Source: JANYHY01 sp043784605 (GTDB taxonomy: Bacteria; Myxococcota_A; Polyangia; Polyangiales; Polyangiaceae). From it: a stretch of 13,378 nucleotides of DNA. This document shows, in pieces, positions 1 through 6,420 of the stretch. Position 1 is the first letter of the stretch. The number at the start of each line of letters is the position of its first letter. The notes beneath the pieces were generated by a model. The model was not told the origin of the DNA, ran no database searches, and was given only the letters and a program-made list of their open reading frames with translations. The DNA is taken from contig JAYVYD010000506.1 of the NCBI GenBank assembly GCA_043784605.1, positions 1 to 13,378 of the forward strand, in the 5' to 3' direction. Position numbers and translations under genes: made by a program.

Positions 1-3000
1 GTCCGCATTTCGGCGCCGGATCCGAAGAACCAAGTGTGCTTCCCGGAGATGGATCAGAGCAAGCCCTCGACGACCGTGCGCATGGTCGGCGACAAGAACG
101 CGAACTGCCTGCTCGACGCGGGCGACATCATCGAGTGGGCGACGGACAACGTCGATGACGACGCGAACGGCTTCACCGACGACATCAGCGGCTGGGACTT
201 CTACCGCAACGACAACAACCCCTACGACGACACGCGCTACGGCCACGGCACGGGCGAGGCGAACGACTCGTCCGGCGAGGGCAACAACATGTTGGACGGC
301 ATCGGGACCTGCCCGAAGTGCACGTTCATCCCCTTGCGCGTCGGCAACAGCTTCATCACGGACGTGAACAACTTCGGCATGGCGGTGGTCTACGCGACGG
401 ACAACGGCGCGAAGGTCATCCAAGAGGCGCTCGGCACCATCAGCAACACGGCGTTCGCCAAGAGCGCGATCGACTACGCATACGCGCACGGCGTCACCGT
501 CATCGCGAGCATGGCCGACGAGAACTCTCGCCACCACAACATGCCGAGCACGTCGAACCACGTGCTGCCCGTTCACTCGATTCGCTACGAGGGCAACGGC
601 TTCGACACCTCGACGACGTTCCTCTCGTTCGACTCGTGCACCAACTACGGCGGGCACGGCGGGCTCAGCGTGAGCGGTACCTCCTGCGCCAGCGAGGCGA
701 CGGGACGCGGCTCGGGCATAACCGGCCTCGTGTATTCGCTCGCGCTGTCCTTGCCGCAGCCGGTGAATCTCACCGCCGAGGAGGTCATGCAGTCGCTCAA
801 GATGACCGCCGACGACATCAACGTGCCCGAATCACAGAAGGTCGACGAGAACGGGAATCGCGAATTTTACGCGTCGAAGGCGGGCTGGGATCAGCGCTTC
901 AACTACGGGCGCATGAACGCGTTCAACGTGGTCACCAACCTCAAGGCCGGCAGGATCCCGCCCGAGGTCGAGATCGTGACGCCCGATTGGTACCAGCCGA
1001 TTTACGCCGACCGCGTTCAGGGGTCCGTGCCCATTTTCGGTCGTGTCGCGGCGAAGCGCGCGAACTCGTACGACTACGTGGTCGAGTGGGCGCCTGGCGT
1101 GGAGCCGGACGACAAGGAGTTCAAGACGCTCATCGGCGCGGTCAACAACGTGCCCGGGAGCACGATCTCGGGCGGTACGAGCGTGCCGCTCGCCACGTTC
1201 GATCCACGCAGCGTGCAGACGCCCTCGGCCCTCGATCACGACCCGACGCACGCGCCCGATCCGGACTCGCCGCGACGCTGCAACGACGACAAGACGTATT
1301 GCTGGGGCCCCAACGATCGCACCATCACGCTCCGCGTGCGCGCAACGGCTCACTACGGCAGCGACGACGTGAAGGGCGAGGCGCGCCGCACGATCTCGGT
1401 GACCAACCAAGGCAACGGCCTGGACGACGACCTGCTCCCCGGCTTTCCGATCGACATGGGCAGCTCGCAAGAGGGCAGCGCGAAGCTCGCGGACATCGAC
1501 GGCGACGGCGTGCGCGACATCATCGTCTGCTCGAGCGACGGGACGCTCCACGTGTATTCACTCAAGAGCGGCCTGCCGAAGGACATCGCCGGCTTCCCGT
1601 TCCGCACCGCGCGCATCGACGGGCTCGATCCCACGCAGACCGATCCCGGCGTGCCCAGCTACCTCAACAGCCCCGCGTTCGTCGCCGGCAAGAACGGCGG
1701 CATCGACGCAGACATGGCGCACGAGGGCGTGATGAACGCGCCCGCGATCGCGGACGTGGACGGCGATGGCAAGCCGGAGATCGTCTTGTCGACTTGGCCA
1801 GGCACCGTCTACGTGATCGATCACACGGGCAAGACGCTCACCGGCTGGCCGCATCGCTTGCCGCTCGTGCCGTCGTGCCCGCTCGATCCGGCTAAATCCA
1901 AGCCCGCGGGCGACTGCAGCGATCTGCTCCACGACTTCGCGAGAGGCGCGTATGCGTCGCCGGTCGTCGTCGATTTGAACAAGGACGGCAAGCTGGACAT
2001 CGTGCAGGCCGCGTTCGACGGCAACATCTACGTGTTCAACCGCGACGGCACCATGCAAGACGGCTGGCCCGTACGCTTGCACTCGCCGCGCACGAACAAA
2101 CTCAATCGCATCATGTCGACTCCGGTGCCCGTCGATCTCAACGGCGACGGCATCTTGGATCTCGTGAGCGGATCCAACGAGGAGATCGGTGGCGGCGGTG
2201 CGTCGGGGCCGATCTTCGCGGTCGACGGTCGCGGCACCAAGGCGCCGACGCTGTACCTGAAGAACTGGCCCTTCACGCGGACGTCGCTGCACCTGTTCCC
2301 GGTCGTCGCCGAAGGCATCAATGCGGCACCTGCCGCTGCAGACTTCGACCTCGACGGCGTGCCCGACATTCTCGTGCAGGGTAACGGCGCGCCTCCGCTC
2401 GTCGTAAAGGCAGACCCTGGCCCGCAAGGAAACTTCGAGGACCCGCCGAACCGCTTGCCTCACTACACGGACGCTCAAGGCAAGACCGTCGCTGACTTCG
2501 ATCCGACGAGCCGGTTCGGCATCTACAACCACGCCGACATCGCTCAGGACACGATGTTTCCGCTCTTCAGCCAGCCGTCGATCGGAGACCTCGATCAAGA
2601 CGGCGTGCCTGACGTCGTGATGAGCGGCGGCTCGCTCTCTCTCATCGGCACGCTCGCGGGCGGAGGCAAGCCGCGCAAGAGCCAGCACCTCTTGACCGCG
2701 TGGAGCGGCCGCACCGGCGCGATGATGCCGGGGCTACCGATCGTGCTCGAGGACTTCCAGTTCTTGATCAACCACGCGATCGCCGACATCAACGGCGACG
2801 ACTACCCGGAGATCATCACGGGCACAGGCGCCTACTACCTGCACGCCGCGGACGCATGCGGGCGCGAGCCCAAGTCGTGGCCGAAATTCACCAACGGCTG
2901 GATCGCCTCGAGCCCCGCGGTGGGCGACGTCAACGGCGACGGCAAGCTCGACGTCATCAGCGGCACGCGCAACGGCTACCTGTTCGCATGGAAGACCACC

Positions 3001-3276
3001 GGCAGCGACCACGGCGTCATACAGTGGGAGTCCAACCACCACGACAACCAGAACACCGGCAACTACGCCAACGCGCTCGACCAGGGCGTCTACAAGCGCG
3101 CGGCGAAGGTGATCGACTGCACGCCTCCGGTCGCGGTCCCCACGGAGAGCTACGAAGCAGGCGGCGGCTGCAACACGAGCGGACGGCCCACCAGCACCAG
3201 CTTCGTCGGCGTATTGTTCGGCCTCGCGATTTTGCGGGTCCGGCGCAAACGAAGGTCTTTACAGACGGGCACCTAA
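1..3276 (+). CDS. Secreted S8 subtilisin-like serine protease with FG-GAP repeats and MYXO-CTERM-like tag (5' partial)
   Basis: The frame is open from base 1, so the true start, signal peptide and catalytic Asp lie upstream; a GTG at 34 is only an internal codon. Visible S8 landmarks are a DDDANG segment (151-168), the catalytic His in GHGT (His codon 244-246), a plausible oxyanion Asn (523-525) and the catalytic Ser in SGTSC (Ser codon 682-684). After the protease domain comes an Ig-like stretch (about 960-1410) and then a long FG-GAP/VCBS region with eight D-x-[DN]-x-DG-type loops (1491-2955), which in this family form calcium-binding beta-propeller blades. The C-terminus is Cys, a hydrophobic helix and an Arg/Lys cluster. 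It is probably exported and surface-anchored, acting as a protease or adhesin-like enzyme; substrate unknown. The Ser is followed by Cys rather than the commoner Met. The gene is followed by a tRNA gene after 77 bp. Confidence 0.93.
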   Translation, partial: VRISAPDPKNQVCFPEMDQSKPSTTVRMVGDKNANCLLDAGDIIEWATDNVDDDANGFTDDISGWDFYRNDNNPYDDTRYGHGTGEANDSSGEGNNMLDGIGTCPKCTFIPLRVGNSFITDVNNFGMAVVYATDNGAKVIQEALGTISNTAFAKSAIDYAYAHGVTVIASMADENSRHHNMPSTSNHVLPVHSIRYEGNGFDTSTTFLSFDSCTNYGGHGGLSVSGTSCASEATGRGSGITGLVYSLALSLPQPVNLTAEEVMQSLKMTADDINVPESQKVDENGNREFYASKAGWDQRFNYGRMNAFNVVTNLKAGRIPPEVEIVTPDWYQPIYADRVQGSVPIFGRVAAKRANSYDYVVEWAPGVEPDDKEFKTLIGAVNNVPGSTISGGTSVPLATFDPRSVQTPSALDHDPTHAPDPDSPRRCNDDKTYCWGPNDRTITLRVRATAHYGSDDVKGEARRTISVTNQGNGLDDDLLPGFPIDMGSSQEGSAKLADIDGDGVRDIIVCSSDGTLHVYSLKSGLPKDIAGFPFRTARIDGLDPTQTDPGVPSYLNSPAFVAGKNGGIDADMAHEGVMNAPAIADVDGDGKPEIVLSTWPGTVYVIDHTGKTLTGWPHRLPLVPSCPLDPAKSKPAGDCSDLLHDFARGAYASPVVVDLNKDGKLDIVQAAFDGNIYVFNRDGTMQDGWPVRLHSPRTNKLNRIMSTPVPVDLNGDGILDLVSGSNEEIGGGGASGPIFAVDGRGTKAPTLYLKNWPFTRTSLHLFPVVAEGINAAPAAADFDLDGVPDILVQGNGAPPLVVKADPGPQGNFEDPPNRLPHYTDAQGKTVADFDPTSRFGIYNHADIAQDTMFPLFSQPSIGDLDQDGVPDVVMSGGSLSLIGTLAGGGKPRKSQHLLTAWSGRTGAMMPGLPIVLEDFQFLINHAIADINGDDYPEIITGTGAYYLHAADACGREPKSWPKFTNGWIASSPAVGDVNGDGKLDVISGTRNGYLFAWKTTGSDHGVIQWESNHHDNQNTGNYANALDQGVYKRAAKVIDCTPPVAVPTESYEAGGGCNTSGRPTSTSFVGVLFGLAILRVRRKRRSLQTGT
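1491..2955 (+). repeat. Eight FG-GAP/VCBS-type repeats within the protease gene
   Basis: Eight acidic loop motifs of the form [AGV]D-[IVLF]-[DN]-x-DG-x-x-[DE] are encoded near 1492, 1753, 1969, 2131, 2341, 2587, 2782 and 2923, for example ADIDGDG, ADVDGDG, VDLNKDG and GDVNGDG. Such loops are typical of FG-GAP/integrin-alpha-like beta-propellers and bind calcium. The seventh copy reads NGDDYP and lacks the usual Gly. The copies are diverged in DNA, so this is a protein-level repeat and not a recent DNA duplication. Confidence 0.88.
3160..3276 (+). other. MYXO-CTERM-like C-terminal sorting signal
   Basis: The last 38 or so residues are a Gly-rich stretch with a single Cys (GGGCNTSG; Cys codon 3169-3171), a hydrophobic segment (FVGVLFGLAILRV) and a basic end (RRKRR). 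This three-part layout matches the MYXO-CTERM tag of myxobacterial exported proteins, which is known to be handled by myxosortase-type processing for surface display. The assignment is by pattern; the tag is slightly atypical in having about six further residues after the basic cluster. Confidence 0.8.
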
Positions 3277-3296
3277 CGAAGATACTCCGCCGCCGT

Positions 3297-3346
3297 TTTC
3301 ACAATTCGTCAGCAAGACGCCGGGTTCGCGCGTCGATCGTGTGAAA
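3297..3346. other. Inverted repeat upstream of the tRNA
   Basis: TTTCACA (3297-3303) and TGTGAAA (3340-3346) form a perfect 7-bp inverted repeat with a 36-bp spacer, in the 77-bp gap between the protease stop and the tRNA. There is no T-run after it, so it is not a convincing terminator. It could be an operator-like site, part of the tRNA promoter region, or chance. Confidence 0.2.
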
Positions 3347-3353
3347 GCGCATT

Positions 3354-3427
3354 GCCGAAGTAGCTCAGTTGGTTAGAGCGGGCGTTTCATACGCGCTAGG
3401 TCGGGGGTTCGAATCCCTCCTTCGGCA
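3354..3427 (+). tRNA. tRNA-Met (CAU), elongator type
   Basis: A 74-nt cloverleaf can be folded by hand: acceptor GCCGAAG (3354-3360) with CTTCGGC (3420-3426), D-stem GCTC/GAGC, anticodon stem GGCGT/GCGCT (two G-U pairs), loop TTCATAC with anticodon CAT at 3388-3390, variable loop AGGTC, T-stem GGGGG/CCCTC with loop TTCGAAT, and discriminator A at 3427. The next bases are CCT, so CCA is not encoded. The paired G1-C72 and absence of three consecutive G-C pairs in the anticodon stem argue against initiator tRNA. A lysidine-modified tRNA-Ile2 also has CAU; the acceptor stem lacks the C4-C5 seen in E. coli Ile2, so Met is favoured. The 3' end is duplicated downstream. Confidence 0.96.
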
Positions 3428-3438
3428 CCTTCTGTCAG
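3406..3438 (+). repeat. 33-bp direct repeat, copy 1 (tRNA T-arm to 11 bp past the tRNA end)
   Basis: This is identical over 33 bp to 3615-3647 (offset 209). It covers the T-arm from the last two stem G residues, the 3' acceptor strand, the discriminator and 11 downstream bases ending in CTGTCAG. Direct repeats of a tRNA 3' end are the usual signature of attL/attR sites of elements that integrate in tRNA genes. Here they enclose far too little DNA for an active element. Confidence 0.85.
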
Positions 3439-3485
3439 ATCGCCAAGTCGCCGCACTTCGCGACCAGTTTCACGCTTCCTTCGTC

Positions 3486-3631
3486 CTCGTGGACTTGGCC
3501 TCCCGAGCCTGCGGCCCATCCCGAGTCCGGTCGTCCACTTCGGTTCGAATCCCTCCTTCTCGTGGACTTGGCCTCCCGAGCCTGCGGCCCATCCCGAGTC
3601 CGGTCGTCGACTTCGGTTCGAATCCCTCCTT
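3486..3631 (+). repeat. Tandem 73-bp repeat, two copies, containing a tRNA T-arm fragment
   Basis: Copy 1 is 3486-3558 and copy 2 is 3559-3631. They differ only at 3536 (C) versus 3609 (G). Each unit begins CTCGTGGACTTGG and ends with 17 bases matching the tRNA T-arm (GGTTCGAATCCCTCCTT). Each has a hairpin made by GGACTTGG (3491-3498; 3564-3571) with CCGAGTCC (3521-3528; 3594-3601), eight pairs with one wobble. No protein-coding signal was found from the tRNA end to 3643; frames through here on the minus strand only read the antisense of the tRNA. Confidence 0.92.
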
Positions 3632-3647
3632 CGGCACCTTCTGTCAG
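3615..3647 (+). repeat. 33-bp direct repeat, copy 2 (tRNA 3'-end duplicate)
   Basis: Exact copy of 3406-3438. Its left part coincides with the end of the second 73-bp unit, and its right end contains the stop codon of the minus-strand gene at 3644-3934. It restores the acceptor 3' strand, but the flanking DNA does not supply the 5' tRNA half, so it is not a functional tRNA. Confidence 0.85.
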
Positions 3648-3934
3648 TTCGCAGTGATTGGGATCGGCGGCTCGGAGCTGACGTGCACGAGGTACGAGAC
3701 ATCGCCGCTCACGCGGTACCAGGATCCAAAGGTTGCGCCCCGGCACGCGACGCACGACGCTTCGCTCGTTGGCGGAATCAGCGCACGAGCGTCACCGGGG
3801 CTGGGCAAGTCGTCTGCCTCGCCAAGCACGGCGATGACGCGCGCGACTGCTCGCGCTCGCTCCGACCCCGGCACGATACCGAGTCGCTCCGCTGCCGTTC
3901 GGAAGCGGTCGCCGAGCTGAATGACGCGCGTCAC
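3644..3934 (-). CDS. Small hypothetical protein, possible toxin-like partner
   Basis: A 96-residue protein starting at a GTG (3934-3932) that overlaps the TGA of the upstream gene by 4 bp (GTGA), which implies translational coupling. The N-terminal half is predicted helical (FRTAAERLGIVPGSERARAV in part). The C-terminal half is beta-like, with SWYRVSGDVSYLVHV and then PPIP. An end of this type, with a YRV-x-GD-V-x-x-V strand pattern, recalls small RelE/ParE-fold toxins, and the size and coupling to a roughly 60-residue upstream partner fit a type II toxin-antitoxin pair. The stop codon lies in the tRNA-derived repeat, so the original C-terminus may have been replaced. No catalytic residues can be assigned. 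Gene reality is fairly likely; function is speculative. Confidence 0.55.
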   Translation of the reverse strand: MTRVIQLGDRFRTAAERLGIVPGSERARAVARVIAVLGEADDLPSPGDARALIPPTSEASCVACRGATFGSWYRVSGDVSYLVHVSSEPPIPITAN

Positions 3935-4104
3935 TTGGTAGGCGGATTGTCTTCGGCCAGAGACCGCAGGTACGCCGCGGACGCTTCGGGCGAGAGCACT
4001 TCCCCCCGCTCGATCGCTTCAACGCTCGCCCTCACGTCATCGACGTCGTCCGGATGCGGTACGAACACGCGAGCGTCGCGCTTGTTGGCGTGCGGGGTTG
4101 ACAT
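3931..4104 (-). CDS. Small acidic hypothetical protein, possible antitoxin-like partner
   Basis: A 57-residue protein starting at ATG 4104. The frame is open further upstream to 4218, but those residues look like non-coding sequence rich in Cys/Arg and overlap the disrupted membrane ORF. The protein has a basic N-terminus, VFVPHPDDVDDVRASVEAIERGE and an SPEASAAYLRSLAED helix, similar in feel to small antitoxins with an acidic helical C-terminus. There is no strong Shine-Dalgarno; the bases before the ATG are GCTTGGAAC. It overlaps the following 96-residue gene by 4 bp. No DNA-binding domain can be named with confidence. Confidence 0.5.
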   Translation of the reverse strand: MSTPHANKRDARVFVPHPDDVDDVRASVEAIERGEVLSPEASAAYLRSLAEDNPPTK

Positions 4105-4135
4105 GTTCCAAGCTTGTCCCAGTCGGATGGCGGGG

Positions 4136-4665
4136 TCACGCCGCCAGCATGGCGCCGACTGCGCTTGCCGCGAACAAGCGACCGCTCCGCGCAACGTGGC
4201 CACGCACGGCGAGTTCATCCGAGACAGCGCGCAGCGAACGCCCTTCGGCCGCGAGCGCTCGCGCCATCACGATCACCATCGGCTCGTCCAGATAACCAAG
4301 TAGCGGCGCGCGTCTCAGAAATAGCCAATAGCTGAGTAGGTGCGCTGTCGCTCCCACGCCCGACATGAGCACAGGTAGAAAGGACTTCAGCCGCGCGATT
4401 GAGGGGACGAAGAGCAGCGGCGGCACCCACGAAGCGAGCGCGTAGGCGGCGCGTTGCGTCGAGCCGATCGCTACGAGCGCCACCCGGAAATCAACACCGC
4501 CACCACGGCATTCAACGCGCGGACCGGTGCAGGCGCCCTGACGCGACCCAGCAACCAATGCGCGAGCGTGAACCATAGGGTGGCGATGGCGCTCGAGACG
4601 GCCAGCGCGACGCCCATCGGTCGCGCGACGAACACCGCGACATAGAGCGCGATCAGACTCTCAAT
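4136..4665 (-). pseudogene. Frame-disrupted membrane ORF with serine-recombinase-like C-terminal tail
   Basis: Two minus-strand frames carry complementary pieces. Frame A (about 4665-4471) encodes hydrophobic helices (SLIALYVAVFVARPMGVALAV and ATLWFTLAHWLLG in part) and ends at TAG 4473-4471. Frame B, shifted by -1, continues as membrane-like sequence (ALASWVPPLLFVPSIA; VLMSGVGATAHLLSYWLFL) to a stop at 4136, with a possible GTG start at 4483. Frame A has no good start: it follows the monooxygenase stop directly, with ATT at 4665. The last 46 or so residues (ARALAAEGRSLRAVSDELAV, then a GHVARSGRLFAASAV stretch) resemble the conserved helical tail of large serine recombinases. I read this as a degraded gene or fusion; a sequencing error or two overlapping small genes are the alternatives. 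Confidence 0.5.
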
Positions 4666-5956
4666 GCGGAGTCGGGCTGCACTTCGACTGGAGCGACGGC
4701 CACATCCACACGGGGAACGCGTTCGTCGCCGGCCAGTACATCGTGAACGAGTAACACATCTCGTCTTCGGTGAACTCGCCGAACGAGACCGGCGTGCTCT
4801 TGGGGTTGTTCCAAGCGCAGCGGGTATGGATGACGTCGCCGCCGTGAATCGTGGCGGACACGGGCGCCCAACTCTGATTGGAGAAGTCCCACTTGGCCAC
4901 GCCTCCCAAGTTGGCATTCGTGGACTGACCACTAGCGAGGGTGGAAATCGTAGTGCCTAATTGGTGCATGTGCGGCAACGCGGAGATCAGGTGCATGTCG
5001 ACCACCGACTTCGGAATTGGATAATCGCAAGTGATGTCGAGCGAGCCATGCGCCGGGATGGTGAAATCCATCGAGCCGAACGCGACGACGTCTGCGTCGT
5101 TGGGCCGAGGCGACGTCGTCGTGCAGAGGTCGAAGCCGGACGAGTCCTTCTCTCCCGAGAGACCGGAGAGGTTGTTGTAGTGGACTTGAACCACGTAGTG
5201 CGCGACGCCGTCCGCGCCGGCCATCTTGTATCCCGCCTCCGAAGGCAGCTCGAACGGGCCGCCGCCGGGCGCCCATCCATAGACGAGCTTGGCTTCCCCC
5301 ACTCCGAGCGGGCAAGGCCCTGGCGTGATCGGTCGAGCGACCGCCGACTCGTACAATAGGACGTGATGGACGATCTTCAGGTTGTCGATGTGCGGTGCAA
5401 ACGCGATCGCCTGTTGATTGGCAACTACGGGGACGTCCACTCCGTAGCAGACGTACACGTCCGACTGGTCCTGCGGCATCGACCAAGGCGACACTGGGCG
5501 CACGCTGAGGTCGGGTCTGCAGCTCAGGCCCGAGATCGCGCCGCCATCGTATGCGGGGCTCTTGCACACCTCGCCGGGCAGCGGCGCCGGCGCGCTCTTG
5601 GCCACCCAGTTGTCGATCGTCGCCGTATCGAGGGCGGAGAGGCGCGCGTTCGGCGGCTGCGGCATCGGGTGCGCGTCGTCGTGGATGCGTTGGCCGACCA
5701 GCTCGTAGACGTGCTTGCTCGGGTCGCTCTTGGCCCTGGCGTGTAGATCTTCGTAGCTCACGAGCGACATAGGAGCGCCGAACGAAGGCGTGACCGAGTG
5801 ACAGCTCCCGCATCGAGCGGCGAGGACGCTTTCGACCGCGCATGGCAACGGCAAGCCTGGCGTGATGTAGGCCGCGCTGCACCCACCCACTAGCGCGACC
5901 ACGCTCAATACCGCGCTCGATACCAGCGCTGCTCGCCGGTGCTTGTACGAAAGCAT
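4661..5956 (-). CDS. PHM-like type II copper, ascorbate-dependent monooxygenase lipoprotein with c-type haem site
   Basis: A 431-residue protein from ATG 5956; a TTG at 5977 is in frame but gives a longer, less typical signal. The N-terminus KHRRAAL, a hydrophobic core and lipobox LVGGC (Cys26) indicate a lipoprotein. A CGSCH motif (Cys49, Cys52, His53) with a downstream MPQPP (Met98) forms a cytochrome-c-like segment. The rest matches the copper monooxygenase fold of PHM/DBH: His-His in IVHHVLLYE (197-198) and His259 in VQVHYNN for one copper; His329 and His331 in PHMHQLG and Met400 in EDEMCYS for the other. The ligand spacing parallels PHM, so all six copper ligands are present. It probably hydroxylates an unknown periplasmic or surface substrate, with the haem as electron donor. 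It is the last intact gene of a minus-strand cluster, 21 bp after the zinc-ribbon gene. Confidence 0.9.
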   Translation of the reverse strand: MLSYKHRRAALVSSAVLSVVALVGGCSAAYITPGLPLPCAVESVLAARCGSCHSVTPSFGAPMSLVSYEDLHARAKSDPSKHVYELVGQRIHDDAHPMPQPPNARLSALDTATIDNWVAKSAPAPLPGEVCKSPAYDGGAISGLSCRPDLSVRPVSPWSMPQDQSDVYVCYGVDVPVVANQQAIAFAPHIDNLKIVHHVLLYESAVARPITPGPCPLGVGEAKLVYGWAPGGGPFELPSEAGYKMAGADGVAHYVVQVHYNNLSGLSGEKDSSGFDLCTTTSPRPNDADVVAFGSMDFTIPAHGSLDITCDYPIPKSVVDMHLISALPHMHQLGTTISTLASGQSTNANLGGVAKWDFSNQSWAPVSATIHGGDVIHTRCAWNNPKSTPVSFGEFTEDEMCYSFTMYWPATNAFPVWMWPSLQSKCSPTPH

Positions 5957-5977
5957 CGCGCAGAATCTAGCGCGCAA

Positions 5978-6343
5978 TCAGCCTTGGCGCACTCCGCACT
6001 TCGGGCAGACCGAGAGACCCTCGAGGAGGGCTCCGCAGGATTGGCAGGGTCTCTTCAGTTGAGCGACGCGGCTCGAGGCTACGACCGTTCGCGATTGGGG
6101 GTCGTCTTCCGTGTCGTCGCCTACGTTCGGCAAGGGGCGGACGGACGGCGCTATGCCATCCAAATTGCGGCCGCACTTCTTGCAAGCGCGGTCGGTGCCG
6201 TGAACGAACGCGGCGCCGCAGTCGGGGCATGCGTCTCTCTTGGGGCCCACTCGTGGAGAGACAGACGCGCGGCCACGTGACCAAGCGATGAGACCTGCAG
6301 CCACCGCGACGATGAGCGCGAGAATGAGCACTACGACGAGCAT
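5978..6343 (-). CDS. Small membrane-anchored double zinc-ribbon protein
   Basis: A 121-residue protein with an ATG at 6343. Residues 1-21 form one hydrophobic helix (MLVVVLILALIVAVAAGLIA). Two zinc-ribbon pairs follow: Cys39/Cys42 with Cys54/Cys57 (CPDCG and CKKCG), and Cys100/Cys103 with Cys113/Cys116 (CQSCG and CPKCG). They are joined by an acidic linker (DDTEDD). The basic residues just after the helix suggest a cytoplasmic C-terminus. Zinc ribbons of this kind usually mediate protein or nucleic-acid contacts; no enzymatic site is visible. It lies 77 bp after the TonB-like gene and 21 bp before the monooxygenase, so it is probably co-transcribed. Specific role unknown. Confidence 0.82.
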   Translation of the reverse strand: MLVVVLILALIVAVAAGLIAWSRGRASVSPRVGPKRDACPDCGAAFVHGTDRACKKCGRNLDGIAPSVRPLPNVGDDTEDDPQSRTVVASSRVAQLKRPCQSCGALLEGLSVCPKCGVRQG

Positions 6344-6420
6344 CGGATTGAAACGACGATATCAGCCGCAGCTCGGGAGTACGACTTTGTCGTGGAGCCG
6401 CGGGCGAGCCGCAAGAAGAG

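Noticed and set aside
318..1895. 525-residue plus-strand ORF in another frame of the protease gene
   Set aside because: Arg/His-rich low-complexity translation typical of GC-rich shadow frames; the protease frame carries clear motifs.
1558..2688. 376-residue minus-strand ORF
   Set aside because: Antisense to the FG-GAP region; repeated Val-Glu-Val/Asp-Val pieces are the reverse reading of the repeat loops.
3486..3631. CRISPR array
   Set aside because: The units are contiguous with no unique spacers, only two copies, and contain a tRNA fragment.
3615..3647. Second functional tRNA
   Set aside because: Only the T-arm and 3' acceptor strand are present; no matching 5' acceptor, D or anticodon arm precedes it.
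3373..3755. Minus-strand ORFs across the tRNA and its repeats (with EGGIRTPD-like peptides)
   Set aside because: These read the antisense strand of the tRNA 3' end and the 73-bp repeats. Peptides of the GGIRTPD type are familiar as spurious translations of tRNA antisense; no independent coding signal.
3369..3920. Plus-strand ORF of 183 residues starting inside the tRNA
   Set aside because: Starts in the tRNA, runs through repeats and then antisense to the better-supported small minus-strand gene.
4471..4490. Programmed -1 ribosomal frameshift in the membrane ORF
   Set aside because: No slippery heptamer is visible in the overlap and frame A has no convincing start; mutation, fusion or sequence error is simpler.
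4932..5882. 316-residue minus-strand ORF within the monooxygenase
   Set aside because: Arg-rich shadow frame; the overlapping frame has the lipobox, haem and copper ligands.
6381..6393. Short hairpin ACGAC-TTT-GTCGT between the TonB-like and zinc-ribbon genes
   Set aside because: Only a 5-bp stem with a 3-nt loop and no U-tract; too weak to call a terminator.
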